Assembly (NCBI RefSeq): GCF_026262625.1
Contig: NZ_SHNN01000002.1
Location: 1,240,001 to 1,304,000, forward strand
DNA length: 64,000 bases
Source: Candidatus Litorirhabdus singularis
GTDB taxonomy: Bacteria > Pseudomonadota > Gammaproteobacteria > Pseudomonadales > Halieaceae
Direction: 5' to 3'
In this document: piece after piece, positions 1 to 8,867 of the stretch
Layout: every line of letters begins with the position of its first letter
Position numbering within the stretch: position 1 is the stretch's first letter
Notes under the pieces: model-generated
The model's database searches: none
What the model was told of the DNA's origin: nothing
What the model saw: only the letters and a program-made list of their open reading frames with translations
Made by a program: the position numbers and the translations under genes

Positions 1-1161
1 TTTGCGTTCGCGCTGTTTTTCGCTGTGCTGGGTTTACCGGTGGGACGTCTGGTCGATCATCGCAGTCGCCGCCACATCGTCGCCTGGGGCATTGCCATAT
101 GGAGTGCCATGACGGCCCTGTGCGGACTGGCAACCAGCTTCTGGCAGCTTTTCCTGGCTCGTATGGGCGTGGGTGTGGGTGAGGCAACGCTATCGCCCGC
201 CGCTTACTCGATGCTCAGTGACGCTTTTCCGCCGCAACAACTGACCCGGGCGGTGGCGGTCTATAGTACCGGTGGAACGCTGGGCACGGGGCTGGCATTG
301 ATCATTGGGGGCGCAGTGGTGCAACTCGTCAGCGCAGCCAGCAGCATAGACATTCCTTTGCTGGGAACCTTTAAGCCCTGGCAGGCCAGCTTCTTGATAG
401 TAGGTATTCCCGGCTTACTGGTGGCAGGGCTAATGCTCACTGTGATTGAGCCGAATCGTCAAGGCGTGCTCAGAGATACCAGTGACGTACCCATCGAACT
501 GCCGGTTGGCAAAGTCGTGAAGTATCTGTGGGAGCACCGGGCCAGCTATGGTGCACTCTTCATTGTCACGTCCTTGATGACCGCTCTCAGCAGCGGATTC
601 ATTATGTGGTATCCGACCTTCCTGATTCGCATACACGACTTCAGCATGGCAGAGGCCGGCTACAGCTTTGGCATGCTTTTTCTGGTCTTCGGCACTGTTG
701 GAGTATTACTGGGAGGTTGGCTGGCCACCGCGCTAATGGCCCGTGGCTACGCGGATGCACATTTACGCGTCATCGTACTGGCGGCCAGCCTGGCGCTGAT
801 ACCTTATTTGGTCGGGCCGCTAATGCCCAACGCAGCCCTGGCACTGGGCTTTATGGCTGCTGCGATCACGGCAACCCAGATGATTGCAGCGGTCTGCGTA
901 GCGGCCATAGCAACTATTACACCTAACCAGATGCGCGGTCAGGCTTCTGCGGTGTTTATTCTCGCCATTAACTTCATCGGTTTTGGCCTTGGGCCCAGCA
1001 TCATTGCCTTCGCCACGGATTTTATATTTGCCGATGATATGGCGCTGCCTCGCTCTATGTCGTTAGCAGCGCTACTCATTGCACCGGCCAGTATCGTATT
1101 GTACTGGCGCAGCCTGCCCCATTACCGCCGCCATCTGGCCCAGTCGGAAGCGTGGCGCTAG
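1..1161 (+). CDS. MFS transporter, 5'-truncated by window edge
   Basis: The reading frame is open from base 1, so the N-terminus lies outside the window; the GTG at 25 is an internal codon. The visible 386 residues are very hydrophobic. They carry the major facilitator motif A between TM2 and TM3 (GLPVGRLVDHRSRR) near the start, then about ten further membrane segments. A GRxVGVGEATLSPAAYS-like stretch resembles the sugar-phosphate/spinster-like branch of the superfamily. It would move a small organic solute across the inner membrane with proton coupling; the substrate cannot be read from sequence. It ends 8 bp before the convergent nitroreductase gene. Confidence 0.85.
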   Translation, partial: FAFALFFAVLGLPVGRLVDHRSRRHIVAWGIAIWSAMTALCGLATSFWQLFLARMGVGVGEATLSPAAYSMLSDAFPPQQLTRAVAVYSTGGTLGTGLALIIGGAVVQLVSAASSIDIPLLGTFKPWQASFLIVGIPGLLVAGLMLTVIEPNRQGVLRDTSDVPIELPVGKVVKYLWEHRASYGALFIVTSLMTALSSGFIMWYPTFLIRIHDFSMAEAGYSFGMLFLVFGTVGVLLGGWLATALMARGYADAHLRVIVLAASLALIPYLVGPLMPNAALALGFMAAAITATQMIAAVCVAAIATITPNQMRGQASAVFILAINFIGFGLGPSIIAFATDFIFADDMALPRSMSLAALLIAPASIVLYWRSLPHYRRHLAQSEAWR

Positions 1162-1168
1162 TGCGAGC

Positions 1169-1816
1169 CTAGTCTTCCGACCAGCTGTTCCAATGAGTAA
1201 TTTCTTCCGGTGGCTGCCGCTTGGCAATTTTGAAGTCAGTGCCGAGCGTATAGGCAACCGGCAGTAGCGCTACCTGCATCACTTCATCGGGTATACCAAA
1301 CAGTTCAGCCACCTCAGCTTCCCAAGCCAGATGCAACGTGGTCCAGGCCGAACCCAGGCCGCGGCTGCGCAAGGCTAACTGAAAACTCCACACTGCGGGC
1401 AAAATGGAACCGTAGACGGACGCCACTTCAACATGCAAAGCGTCAGGCGCAGGCCTGCCTACCACGCAGGGAATCACCAATGCCGGCACTTCAGCCATGT
1501 GCTCAACCAGATAATCGGCAGAGTCATAAACCCGCGTTGTCTGATGATCCTCAGGTGGCACATTTTGCTTGAACTCATTGAGCATACTGGCACCGCGGCC
1601 ATAGATTTCAGCCACGGCTTTACGCTTGGCCGGGTCGTTGACAATTAACCAGCGCCAGAACTGGGTATTTGAACCGGTGGGGGCCTGTTGCGAAAGTCGT
1701 ACACAGTCCAACAACACTTCACGTTCAACGGGGCGACTAAAGTCCAGTCGCTTGCGCACAGCTCGAGTAGTACTTAATAAATGATCAGTTTCTTCAAGAT
1801 TAAACGGGCCGGTCAT
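1169..1816 (-). CDS. nitroreductase family protein
   Basis: A 215-aa FMN-dependent oxidoreductase of the nitroreductase superfamily. The N-terminal TTRAVRKRLDFSRPV supplies the arginines that usually contact FMN phosphate, followed by the typical QAPTGSNTQFW segment. The C-terminal half has a GLGSAWTTLHL stretch as in other members. The ATG at 1816 is preferred because AGGAC lies upstream; the open frame continues to 1954 but that extension does not resemble the family. It likely reduces quinones, nitro compounds or enones with NAD(P)H in the cytoplasm. It is divergent from the M50-like gene at 1924. Confidence 0.85.
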   Translation of the reverse strand: MTGPFNLEETDHLLSTTRAVRKRLDFSRPVEREVLLDCVRLSQQAPTGSNTQFWRWLIVNDPAKRKAVAEIYGRGASMLNEFKQNVPPEDHQTTRVYDSADYLVEHMAEVPALVIPCVVGRPAPDALHVEVASVYGSILPAVWSFQLALRSRGLGSAWTTLHLAWEAEVAELFGIPDEVMQVALLPVAYTLGTDFKIAKRQPPEEITHWNSWSED

Positions 1817-1923
1817 AATATAGTCCTGTGATCTGATTGGGTTTATGATACGTAGTTTTAAATAACCTGAACTATAACAGCCTCGCAAGCAATCACCATA
1901 ATCAAGGGGCGTTGGAGAGCACC

Positions 1924-2574
1924 ATGGACGCAGTCGATACTGAACAACCCGCAACAGCAGAGGCAGCCCCAGAGCAGACCACAGCTGCGAGCGCCACCCT
2001 GCAGCTGACCGACAGTCAGAAGCTGATCAAACATGGATTAATTCAGGGCAGCATCGCTCTGGCGGCCTTTAGCATGTGGGCCGCCACGGACGCCTGGTTA
2101 GCCGTTACACAACTACCCCTTGCCAACCTACTGTCAATTCTCACGGCGATTATTGCGGGCGTGACAGTCAGCACAGTCATCCACGAATGGTTTCACTTTG
2201 CCGGCGCCAAGCTGGGCGGCTCACGCTATACGATACCGACGCAAACCGGTTTCTTCGTCTACGACTATAACTACGCTGACAGCAGCGTGCGCCAGTTTTA
2301 TATTATGAGCCTGGCCGGTCAACTCGGCAGCGTGGTCGCCATCGTCGGCTTCTACACGCTAATTCCACTGGATACCTCAGGTCGCTTTATGCTGCTGGCT
2401 GCTGCGATAGGCAGTGCTCTGTTTGGCGGCGCCATTGAATGGCCGGTTATGCTGCGAACTCGACACAGCCACAATCCACTGGCCGAATTAAGCAAGATCA
2501 CACCGCGGGTATTCAACCGCAGTTTATCATTCGGTCTCTTCAGCGGCCTGCTGGTATTTTTCAGTTTCGCTTAA
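1924..2574 (+). CDS. membrane protein with HExxH motif, M50 peptidase-like
   Basis: A 216-aa protein with a roughly 30-residue Ala/Thr/Glu-rich N-terminus followed by about five hydrophobic segments. Residues 87-91 read HEWFH within a membrane segment, matching the HExxH zinc motif. A later SLAGQLGSVVAI segment (about 129-140) sits where M50 (site-2 protease) proteins have a Pro/Asn-rich helix. A clear LDG motif is not visible, so proteolytic activity is uncertain. ATG at 1924 with GGAG six bases upstream is preferred over TTG at 1912. The last 48 bp overlap the 3' end of the convergent MFS gene. It could also be a membrane protein with a fortuitous motif. Confidence 0.6.
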   Translation: MDAVDTEQPATAEAAPEQTTAASATLQLTDSQKLIKHGLIQGSIALAAFSMWAATDAWLAVTQLPLANLLSILTAIIAGVTVSTVIHEWFHFAGAKLGGSRYTIPTQTGFFVYDYNYADSSVRQFYIMSLAGQLGSVVAIVGFYTLIPLDTSGRFMLLAAAIGSALFGGAIEWPVMLRTRHSHNPLAELSKITPRVFNRSLSFGLFSGLLVFFSFA

Positions 2575-3768
2575 CCCAGGCCCCGCCGCTGGCAACGCCA
2601 GAACCAGCAACGCGGCCACCCCGGCCAAAAGCGCACAACCCGCAAAAACCCACTGATAGCTGCCCGTGCTGTCAAACACGAACCCCGCCAAAGGCAGACC
2701 CACCAGACCCAACGGCAACATCAAAGGCGCCTGGGCACCGTTCACCCGCCCCATCACCTCGGCGGCAAAATGGGCGCTGTTGAGATAAGGGTGGAATGGT
2801 ATGAAACCTCCGCCGGCGGCTCCCAGCAACGCGGTGCCGCAAATCGCAAGCCTGTAGCTCTGACCCAGCATCAGGGTTAACAGTCCGGCAATCAATAATC
2901 CGATAATCACCAGTGCAATCAGTTTCAAATGCGCCCGTAGCTGATCGACAAAGACTGCCACAAACACTTTCGCCAGAAACCCGGCCCCCCCCGCCGCCGC
3001 TATAAACGTTGCTATATCCCTATTATCAAAGCCCAGGTTGGTAAAATGCGGGCCGTAGGAAATCACAGCGACCACTACCGCATTGCCAATCACGGCAGCC
3101 GCTATCCCAATCACCCAGAATGCCCGCCGCCGCATAAAGCTGTGATCGGCGACGACGTTGGTGGCGCCAACATGGACGCGTAGGGACTCAGGCGGCAAGC
3201 GCGGCAGACCCACTCGGATGGTCACCAGTAATATCAGACCGACACCGCAAGCAAGCAGCGTTACGGTCTCGCGCCAGTCCCGGGTATCCATTAACCACGC
3301 CACAATGTAAGGCAACGCCACTGAACCCACACTGACACCCATTGCCGCCAGTCCCAGTGCGCGTGCGGCGCTCGCCTGATAGGTCTTAACCAGTAATGTG
3401 TTCAGAATTAGTGGACCGTAAAGACACTGGCCAACGGCAAATCCGAGAAAGCCCAATGCCAGCCAGGCTAAGGTAGCGGCGGTCGAGAGCGCCAACAGCG
3501 CAGTGACCCCAATCAGTACCCCAATCAACATAAGGCTGCGAATGGAATAGCCATCGGCAAACCGTCCCGTCAACGGACCCACCAGCGCCGGCGCCAACAG
3601 AAAGAATACCGGGCCGATATTAATGACCGCCACACCCACGCCGAACTCGGCGGCAACAGGTGCGACAAAAAAACTGAACACACCCAGCAAGCCAACCGAC
3701 AGTAACTGGCACACGGCAGCAACTGCAGTGGTACTCCAAAGCGGTCTGCTTAGCCCCACTGGCCGCAC
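2527..3768 (-). CDS. MFS transporter
   Basis: A 413-aa polytopic protein with about 12 hydrophobic segments and a motif-A-like loop (GPLTGRFADGYSIRS) after TM2. Gly/Ala-rich helices such as AAAGGAGFLAKVFVA resemble the oxalate/formate antiporter or monocarboxylate branch of MFS. The start is GTG at 3768, 14 bp after the stop of the M20 hydrolase gene on the same strand, so the two are probably co-transcribed. That suggests export or uptake of a product or substrate of the amidohydrolase; this is inference. The 3' end overlaps the convergent gene by 48 bp. Confidence 0.85.
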   Translation of the reverse strand: MRPVGLSRPLWSTTAVAAVCQLLSVGLLGVFSFFVAPVAAEFGVGVAVINIGPVFFLLAPALVGPLTGRFADGYSIRSLMLIGVLIGVTALLALSTAATLAWLALGFLGFAVGQCLYGPLILNTLLVKTYQASAARALGLAAMGVSVGSVALPYIVAWLMDTRDWRETVTLLACGVGLILLVTIRVGLPRLPPESLRVHVGATNVVADHSFMRRRAFWVIGIAAAVIGNAVVVAVISYGPHFTNLGFDNRDIATFIAAAGGAGFLAKVFVAVFVDQLRAHLKLIALVIIGLLIAGLLTLMLGQSYRLAICGTALLGAAGGGFIPFHPYLNSAHFAAEVMGRVNGAQAPLMLPLGLVGLPLAGFVFDSTGSYQWVFAGCALLAGVAALLVLALPAAGPGLSETEKYQQAAEETE

Positions 3769-3782
3769 GACCTCAGCGGAAT

Positions 3783-5153
3783 TCAGCGGAGTAACTCCAG
3801 GGCGGCGGCTGTCATAGCGCTAACACCGGTAGCCAGTGTCGGTTCCACATCGGGATAGAAAAACGGCGAATGCAGAGAAGGCAGGGCCAAATCGCCCGCC
3901 TGAGCCTGAGCATAACGTTGTGGCGATACCGTCCCAAGCCGAAACATGAAGCCCGGTATACGCGGCTCAGTACGTCCGTAGCGGGCAAAATCCTCACCGC
4001 CCATAACTTTTTCCACCGCTTGCACCTGCTCAGCACCCAGAGCCCGTTCAAACGCGGCGACCGTGCGTGCCACCAATGCCGGATCGTTCCACAGTGCCGG
4101 CGTATACTCCTGCTTAACCGTTACCAAGGGCAACAAGTCTTCGTCAAAGCCCAGTGCACGCGCCTGGTTAAGTGCGATGCGTTCAATACCGGTCAATAAC
4201 TTCTGTCGTACCGCATCACTGTAGGAGCGCACCGTAAGCTGCAGGTCCACCCGGTCAGGAATAATATTGTGTTTACTGCCGCCGTGAATGGAACCGACTG
4301 TCACCACTGCGGGCTCCAGCGCAGCGATTTCACGGGAGACCAGGGTCTGTAGCGAAGTAATAATGGCTGCCGACAAAACCACAGGATCTTTACCCATATG
4401 CGGGTAGGCGCCGTGACTACCAACTCCGCGTACAGTAATGTCCACCGAATCAACATTGGCCATCATAAAACCGGAAACATAGCCCACCGTGCCCGCTGCC
4501 AGTGTCGGCGAAACGTGCAACGCCAGATTGTAATCGGGACGCGGAAATTGCTCGAAGAGGCCATCTTCCAACATGCTGCGCGCACCAGCACCCCGCTCTT
4601 CCGCCGGTTGTCCGATGATCACCAGGGTGCCACGCCACTTGTCGCGCTCAGCGGCGAGTCCGCGTGCAGTTCCAATAGCCACTGCCATATGCATATCGTG
4701 GCCACAGGCATGCATCACCGCAACCGGCTGGCCGGTCAGTTCGATTCCCTGAGCCTTACTGGCAAAGGAAAGTCCGGTTTGCTCAGCCACAGGCAGCCCG
4801 TCCATGTCGGCACGAATCATCAACACCGGGCCGTCGCCATTGCGTAATACGCCGACGACACCGTGGCCGCCAATGGTATCCGTTAGCGTTGCCCCGCTTG
4901 CCTGCAGGCGCTCGCGCACGGCAGCGCCACCGACACCGACAGTCACTTCAAAGCCAGCCGCTTTTAGCTCGCGGGCGTACACTGCGGCAGTGTTTTGCTC
5001 CTGATAGGACAACTCTGGATTAGCATGCAGATACTGATAGAGCTGCAACAGCGACTGCTCAGCGGCGTGCGCCCAGCCAGTAGCACCCAGCCAGAGTATT
5101 GCGCATAAAACTCGCGACACTGCGTGCTGCATAAAGAATCTCCGTGCAATCAT
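3783..5153 (-). CDS. secreted M20-family amidohydrolase/peptidase
   Basis: About 456 aa with an N-terminal signal peptide ending near GWAHA/AEQ, so probably periplasmic or exported. Family metal ligands are visible: HACGHDMHMA (first ligand site), a PAEERGAG segment with the catalytic Glu, and MGGEDFARY near the C-terminus. This fits the IAA-amino-acid hydrolase/hippurate hydrolase branch, which cleaves N-acyl amino acids with two metal ions. The start is taken at 5153 (AAGGA seven bases upstream); ATG at 5132, with GGAG upstream, is equally plausible and leaves an intact signal peptide. First gene of a pair with the MFS transporter. A decayed C-terminal fragment of the same family lies at 51408-51746. 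Confidence 0.88.
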   Translation of the reverse strand: MIARRFFMQHAVSRVLCAILWLGATGWAHAAEQSLLQLYQYLHANPELSYQEQNTAAVYARELKAAGFEVTVGVGGAAVRERLQASGATLTDTIGGHGVVGVLRNGDGPVLMIRADMDGLPVAEQTGLSFASKAQGIELTGQPVAVMHACGHDMHMAVAIGTARGLAAERDKWRGTLVIIGQPAEERGAGARSMLEDGLFEQFPRPDYNLALHVSPTLAAGTVGYVSGFMMANVDSVDITVRGVGSHGAYPHMGKDPVVLSAAIITSLQTLVSREIAALEPAVVTVGSIHGGSKHNIIPDRVDLQLTVRSYSDAVRQKLLTGIERIALNQARALGFDEDLLPLVTVKQEYTPALWNDPALVARTVAAFERALGAEQVQAVEKVMGGEDFARYGRTEPRIPGFMFRLGTVSPQRYAQAQAGDLALPSLHSPFFYPDVEPTLATGVSAMTAAALELLR

Positions 5154-5198
5154 CAACTTTTCCTTTACCATAACAGAAACCCGATTCGACGCGAGCTT

Positions 5199-6731
5199 AT
5201 GTTTTCTGAAAACAGTACCAATGACGGTGACGGCACATCAGAGCTACCTGCAGGTGCTACGCTAGCTGCGCTTGACCTCGGTTCCAACAGTTTTCACCTG
5301 ATTATCGCCCGCTTTGAACACGATGAACTGCGGGTCATTGAAACCCTGGCGGAGAAAGTACAACTCGGCGCCGGTCTTAAAAACGGTCAGCTGGACGGCG
5401 CAGCCATCGAGCGCGGCCTAGAGTGTCTGGCTCGATTTAAACAAGTACTGGACAGCGTCGAACCCTATAGAACTCGCGTGGTCGGCACCAACGCATTGCG
5501 TAAGGCACGTAATCGGCGCGATTTCACCGGCCCCGCGCAACGACTGCTGGGCACTCCAGTGGATGTGATTTATGGCCGTGAGGAAGCGCGCTTGGTTTAT
5601 CTGGGCGTTGCCCACAGCCTGGCCGATGATAAACAATCGCGGCTGGTCGTTGATATCGGCGGCGGCAGCACCGAGTTTATTGTCGGCGAGCGCTTTGAGA
5701 CACGCGAGCTGGATAGCCTACAGCTGGGTTGTGTATCACACAACAGCCGCCATTTTGGCAACGGCAAAATCAGCAAGAGACGTTATCGATCAGCCTATAC
5801 CGCGGCTCGCCTTGAGGTGTCCCGCGTGCGCCGAATCTATCAGGCAGGTAACTGGCAAGAGGCAGTCGGTTCTTCTGGCACTCTACAAGCCATTGAGTCG
5901 CTACTGCAGATACACGGGTGGTCCGAACTAGGAATCACCCGTGAGGGTCTGAACAAACTGGAGCAGAAACTCTTGAGTTTTAGCAATCTGGACGAGATTG
6001 ACATTGAAGGTCTCACCGAAAACCGCCGTAACGTTATCCTTTCGGGCACTGCAATCACCTCGGCACTGTTCGACGAATTAGAAATAACAGTCATGCGAAC
6101 CTCACCGGGCGCGTTGCGCGAAGGTGTACTCTATGACCTGCTCGGGCGACTTTCTCACGAGGATGTTCGCGAGCGCAGCATTCAGGCCCTTAGCCAGCGT
6201 TACGGCGTTGACCAGTCTACGGCTGAACTGGTCCAGCAACGCGCCAGAGTGCTGTATCTGGCGACGCGTAAAGGCTGGAAGCTGGATAAGTCAGACTGGA
6301 AGCTACTGCGCTGGGCCAGCCTGACCCATGAAATCGGCATGGCGATGTCACACAAGAAATACAATCAGCACGGCGCCTACGTATTGAGGGCTTCTGATCT
6401 ACCCGGTTTTTCCCAGGATGAGCAAGAAACGTTGGCACTGCTTGTACTCTGCCACCGTCGAGGAATAGCCGCGTCCAGCTTTTCTCGCTGGGAACAGACG
6501 GCCAAGCTGCACATACTGAGACTGATATGTTTACTGCGTCTGGCCAGCTTGTTCAAATATGTTGAGCAACTGGAATACTTGCCCGAATTCAGAGTGCACG
6601 CTGAAGACACCAGCTTAAACCTGGAGTTTCCCAGCGGCTGGCTGGTTCAACACCCACAAACCATGCAGTCGCTCAAGCAGGAAAAAACCGTACTGGCAAA
6701 AGCCGGCTTAAAATTGCACGTCAGCGGCTAG
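5199..6731 (+). CDS. ppx: exopolyphosphatase (Ppx/GppA family)
   Basis: A 510-aa protein, close to the size of E. coli Ppx. It has the ASKHA-fold phosphate motifs: AALDLGSNSFHL near the N-terminus and VVDIGGGSTEF in the second half of the ATPase core, plus GREEARLVYLGV between them. A C-terminal HD-like helical region follows (LTHEIGMAMSHKKYNQHG). It processively removes orthophosphate from polyphosphate (or pppGpp phosphate). The ATG at 5199 is used; the frame stays open upstream to 5124 but that part overlaps the divergent M20 gene and does not match the family. It ends 4 bp from the convergent gene. Confidence 0.93.
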   Translation: MFSENSTNDGDGTSELPAGATLAALDLGSNSFHLIIARFEHDELRVIETLAEKVQLGAGLKNGQLDGAAIERGLECLARFKQVLDSVEPYRTRVVGTNALRKARNRRDFTGPAQRLLGTPVDVIYGREEARLVYLGVAHSLADDKQSRLVVDIGGGSTEFIVGERFETRELDSLQLGCVSHNSRHFGNGKISKRRYRSAYTAARLEVSRVRRIYQAGNWQEAVGSSGTLQAIESLLQIHGWSELGITREGLNKLEQKLLSFSNLDEIDIEGLTENRRNVILSGTAITSALFDELEITVMRTSPGALREGVLYDLLGRLSHEDVRERSIQALSQRYGVDQSTAELVQQRARVLYLATRKGWKLDKSDWKLLRWASLTHEIGMAMSHKKYNQHGAYVLRASDLPGFSQDEQETLALLVLCHRRGIAASSFSRWEQTAKLHILRLICLLRLASLFKYVEQLEYLPEFRVHAEDTSLNLEFPSGWLVQHPQTMQSLKQEKTVLAKAGLKLHVSG

Positions 6732-6737
6732 GCCGCT
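6723..6737. terminator. short hairpin between convergent genes
   Basis: AGCGGC-TAG-GCCGCT forms a 6-bp GC-rich stem with a 3-base loop that contains the ppx stop codon and reaches the stop of the opposing gene. There is no T-run on either side, so a role in termination is only suggested by position. Confidence 0.25.
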
Positions 6738-8133
6738 AAGGCACAAGTCGCTCATGCTGTTCTAGTGCAGAACGCAACTGCTCCTGAATCACCCGAGCTA
6801 CCAGCCACAAGCGGTCCTGTCCCCAGGACACTAGCAGCTCTTTACCGTCACCATCCAAAAGCCTATAGGCGGGAACCCCCCAGATATTGCTTTGATACAT
6901 CGTTTGCCGACTGCTTTCAAACTGCTCTTGCCAATCTGTGTCAGCCAAATGAGCTTGGGCTTCCTTCCAATCGAGGCCAGCCCGCTCTACCACTTTACGC
7001 AAGCCGCGATCAGAGCCTGTATTGACGCCCTCAAACCAGGCCGCGTGCAAAAAACTACTGAGTAATTCGGCGCCCTTGTTATTAGTCTGTGCCCAAGGAA
7101 ACAAAGCGTATGCGCGTTTTACCGGTGTACCGATAGGGTCAAATATTTTCCCCCACTCAATACCCAAAGCATGCGCCTCGCGAGCCGCGTCTGCGATAAT
7201 ATAAAGCCCTTTGGTGCGCGATAGTGAAACCCCGCGCATCACCATAGGCAGCACTGGCCGCAATACCAGTCGCACGCCACTCGCCTCAGCCAGCGCTAAC
7301 GTGCGATCAAAAATAATTGAAGTATAGGGACTACGCAGGGACGGATAAAACTCCAGCGTCATACTACCGCTATCACAGCGCGGCCCTAAATCTATCTTGG
7401 GCCTGGGCGCCACCAGTTTACGGCCGTCACCACGTCTGAGGCCAAGTCCCGATAAGCGCTCTTCAAGGTGATAGAGTCGGTCGACACCCCAATACCATTC
7501 ACCCGCATAATAAAACATGGCGCCAGAATAATGCCCTTGCTGCGTCTGCAGCGCAGTGCCCTGGCCGATCACTTCTAACGCTTCAGCTTGATCACAGGCT
7601 TTGTAGCGCTGCGCCAATTGCTCCAAGCGTGCGCTACTGTTTTCCCACAGTGCATCACACACCAGTGGCAACAGCTCGCGCCGCTGCGGTTGCGACATGC
7701 CCGCCAGAAGCCGGCTGGCGACATCCACGTTGCGCGCGCTGGGCATGTCAGCTTTACTGGGAAACTTAAGCCCGTAATGAGGTGCCACCGCGGCGCAGTC
7801 ATAGCAAGAGTATTTTTGCAGCAGTATTGGCTCTGGAGAGTTGTCGCCGCTAGGCCCCGCAACCAGATGCACCTGTAGTTCAATTTTGTAATTAGCACAA
7901 ATGGCGTCCAGCAACTGAGCTGCGAGATAGCTATAGGGGTCGTCGACCTGATGATAGTAATGCACCTGATGCGGTTCATCGTTTTTAACGCGCTGCTTTT
8001 CCGCGCGCCGCCATAGATTCTGGCGCCGCTTTTGGCTGGCGACATGCGTAGTTACGCGTGAACCGATCCAGCGAACCAGGCCAGAGGGGTTACTAGAAGC
8101 GATGCCACCCTGATCTTCAAACTTGGGGGCCAT
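6736..8133 (-). CDS. tandem DsbA/2-hydroxychromene-2-carboxylate isomerase-like protein
   Basis: A 465-aa cytoplasmic protein (no signal peptide) built of two thioredoxin-fold halves of the DsbA/HCCA isomerase/kappa-GST type. The first half begins near VHYYHQVDDPYSYLAAQLL and the second near MTLEFYPSLRSPYTSIIF, each with the Ser/Asp-Pro-Tyr element instead of a CxxC. The C-terminus has IWGVPAYRLLDGDG, containing the cis-Pro element of the fold. Lack of CxxC argues for a glutathione-dependent isomerase or transferase rather than a disulfide oxidase. ATG at 8133 has GGAG five bases upstream and is preferred over the longer frame to 8190. Substrate unknown. Confidence 0.75.
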   Translation of the reverse strand: MAPKFEDQGGIASSNPSGLVRWIGSRVTTHVASQKRRQNLWRRAEKQRVKNDEPHQVHYYHQVDDPYSYLAAQLLDAICANYKIELQVHLVAGPSGDNSPEPILLQKYSCYDCAAVAPHYGLKFPSKADMPSARNVDVASRLLAGMSQPQRRELLPLVCDALWENSSARLEQLAQRYKACDQAEALEVIGQGTALQTQQGHYSGAMFYYAGEWYWGVDRLYHLEERLSGLGLRRGDGRKLVAPRPKIDLGPRCDSGSMTLEFYPSLRSPYTSIIFDRTLALAEASGVRLVLRPVLPMVMRGVSLSRTKGLYIIADAAREAHALGIEWGKIFDPIGTPVKRAYALFPWAQTNNKGAELLSSFLHAAWFEGVNTGSDRGLRKVVERAGLDWKEAQAHLADTDWQEQFESSRQTMYQSNIWGVPAYRLLDGDGKELLVSWGQDRLWLVARVIQEQLRSALEQHERLVP

Positions 8134-8245
8134 GATTACTCCAGTGTCGATGTAAAAACGTAGAATTTGGAACCGTGACAAGATTACCAATGCTAGACAT
8201 GAAATGAAATGCAGAAGGCGGAGAACGGCGCCCCCGCCATACTAT

Positions 8246-8599
8246 TTAGTTGAGTACGCGATACCCGCGACCACGCAGACAGTTTTTCAGAACCTGGGAT
8301 TTCTCTCGCTCGCCCATTTGCGCGGAACGCGCAGCTCCGCTTATTGCTCCAACTCCGGCTCCCTTACCGGCATCACCCAATACCGCACCAGTGGCCCCAC
8401 CCACCGCGCCGCCAGCCACAGCACCCTTGGCGACACCTTGTTCAATGCGTACCTGATCGGCGTAACTTTGACAATCCGAAAGATCTGATTCATAGCGCGA
8501 CATATCAACACCTTTGGTATCGATGATGGGCTGGGGGTGCGATTGACATCCCGCCAACGCTAATAGAAATAGAGCTAATGCTACCTTTCCAATGCGCAT
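8246..8599 (-). CDS. glycine-zipper lipoprotein
   Basis: A 117-aa protein with a lipoprotein signal (LLALAGC, Cys18) and a Gly/Ala-rich stretch GAVAGGAVGGATGAVLG typical of glycine-zipper outer-membrane lipoproteins of the SlyB/YMGG type. It ends with a short KNCLRGRGYRVLN tail. AGGAGG six bases before the ATG fixes the start. Likely anchored in the outer or inner membrane, with a structural or envelope-stress role. It is divergent from the AsmA gene across about 270 bp. Confidence 0.85.
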   Translation of the reverse strand: MRIGKVALALFLLALAGCQSHPQPIIDTKGVDMSRYESDLSDCQSYADQVRIEQGVAKGAVAGGAVGGATGAVLGDAGKGAGVGAISGAARSAQMGEREKSQVLKNCLRGRGYRVLN

Positions 8600-8867
8600 G
8601 AGCGCCTCCTGTCGTGTTGCGTACAGTGTAGCGAAATGATCCCACTACCAGGCAGATTATTTTGCTGGCACCCGGTTTACTACGACAGTCACTTTACAAA
8701 ACTTTACTCGCTGCTGGCAGCTACCTTTGTCGAGTTCAACCCTCTGCATGCAAAGCTAAAGGGTTAATCAGGCGTTCAACACTTGAATCACATAAAGTCA
8801 TGTGAAAACCAAGCCCGCTTGGCCTACACTAGCGTTACATTCCTTTGTTCCGCGGACGGTCCTATCA
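8600..8867. other. divergent intergenic region
   Basis: This 268-bp gap lies between the glycine-zipper gene and the AsmA-like gene and must hold both promoters. The only structure I see is an inverted repeat, CACAT-AAAGTC-ATGTG at 8789-8804, which could be an operator. No small gene was recognised. Confidence 0.4.

Noticed and set aside
2439-2783. Plus-strand open frame opposite the MFS gene
   Set aside because: Pro/Thr-rich shadow of the real minus-strand gene; no support.
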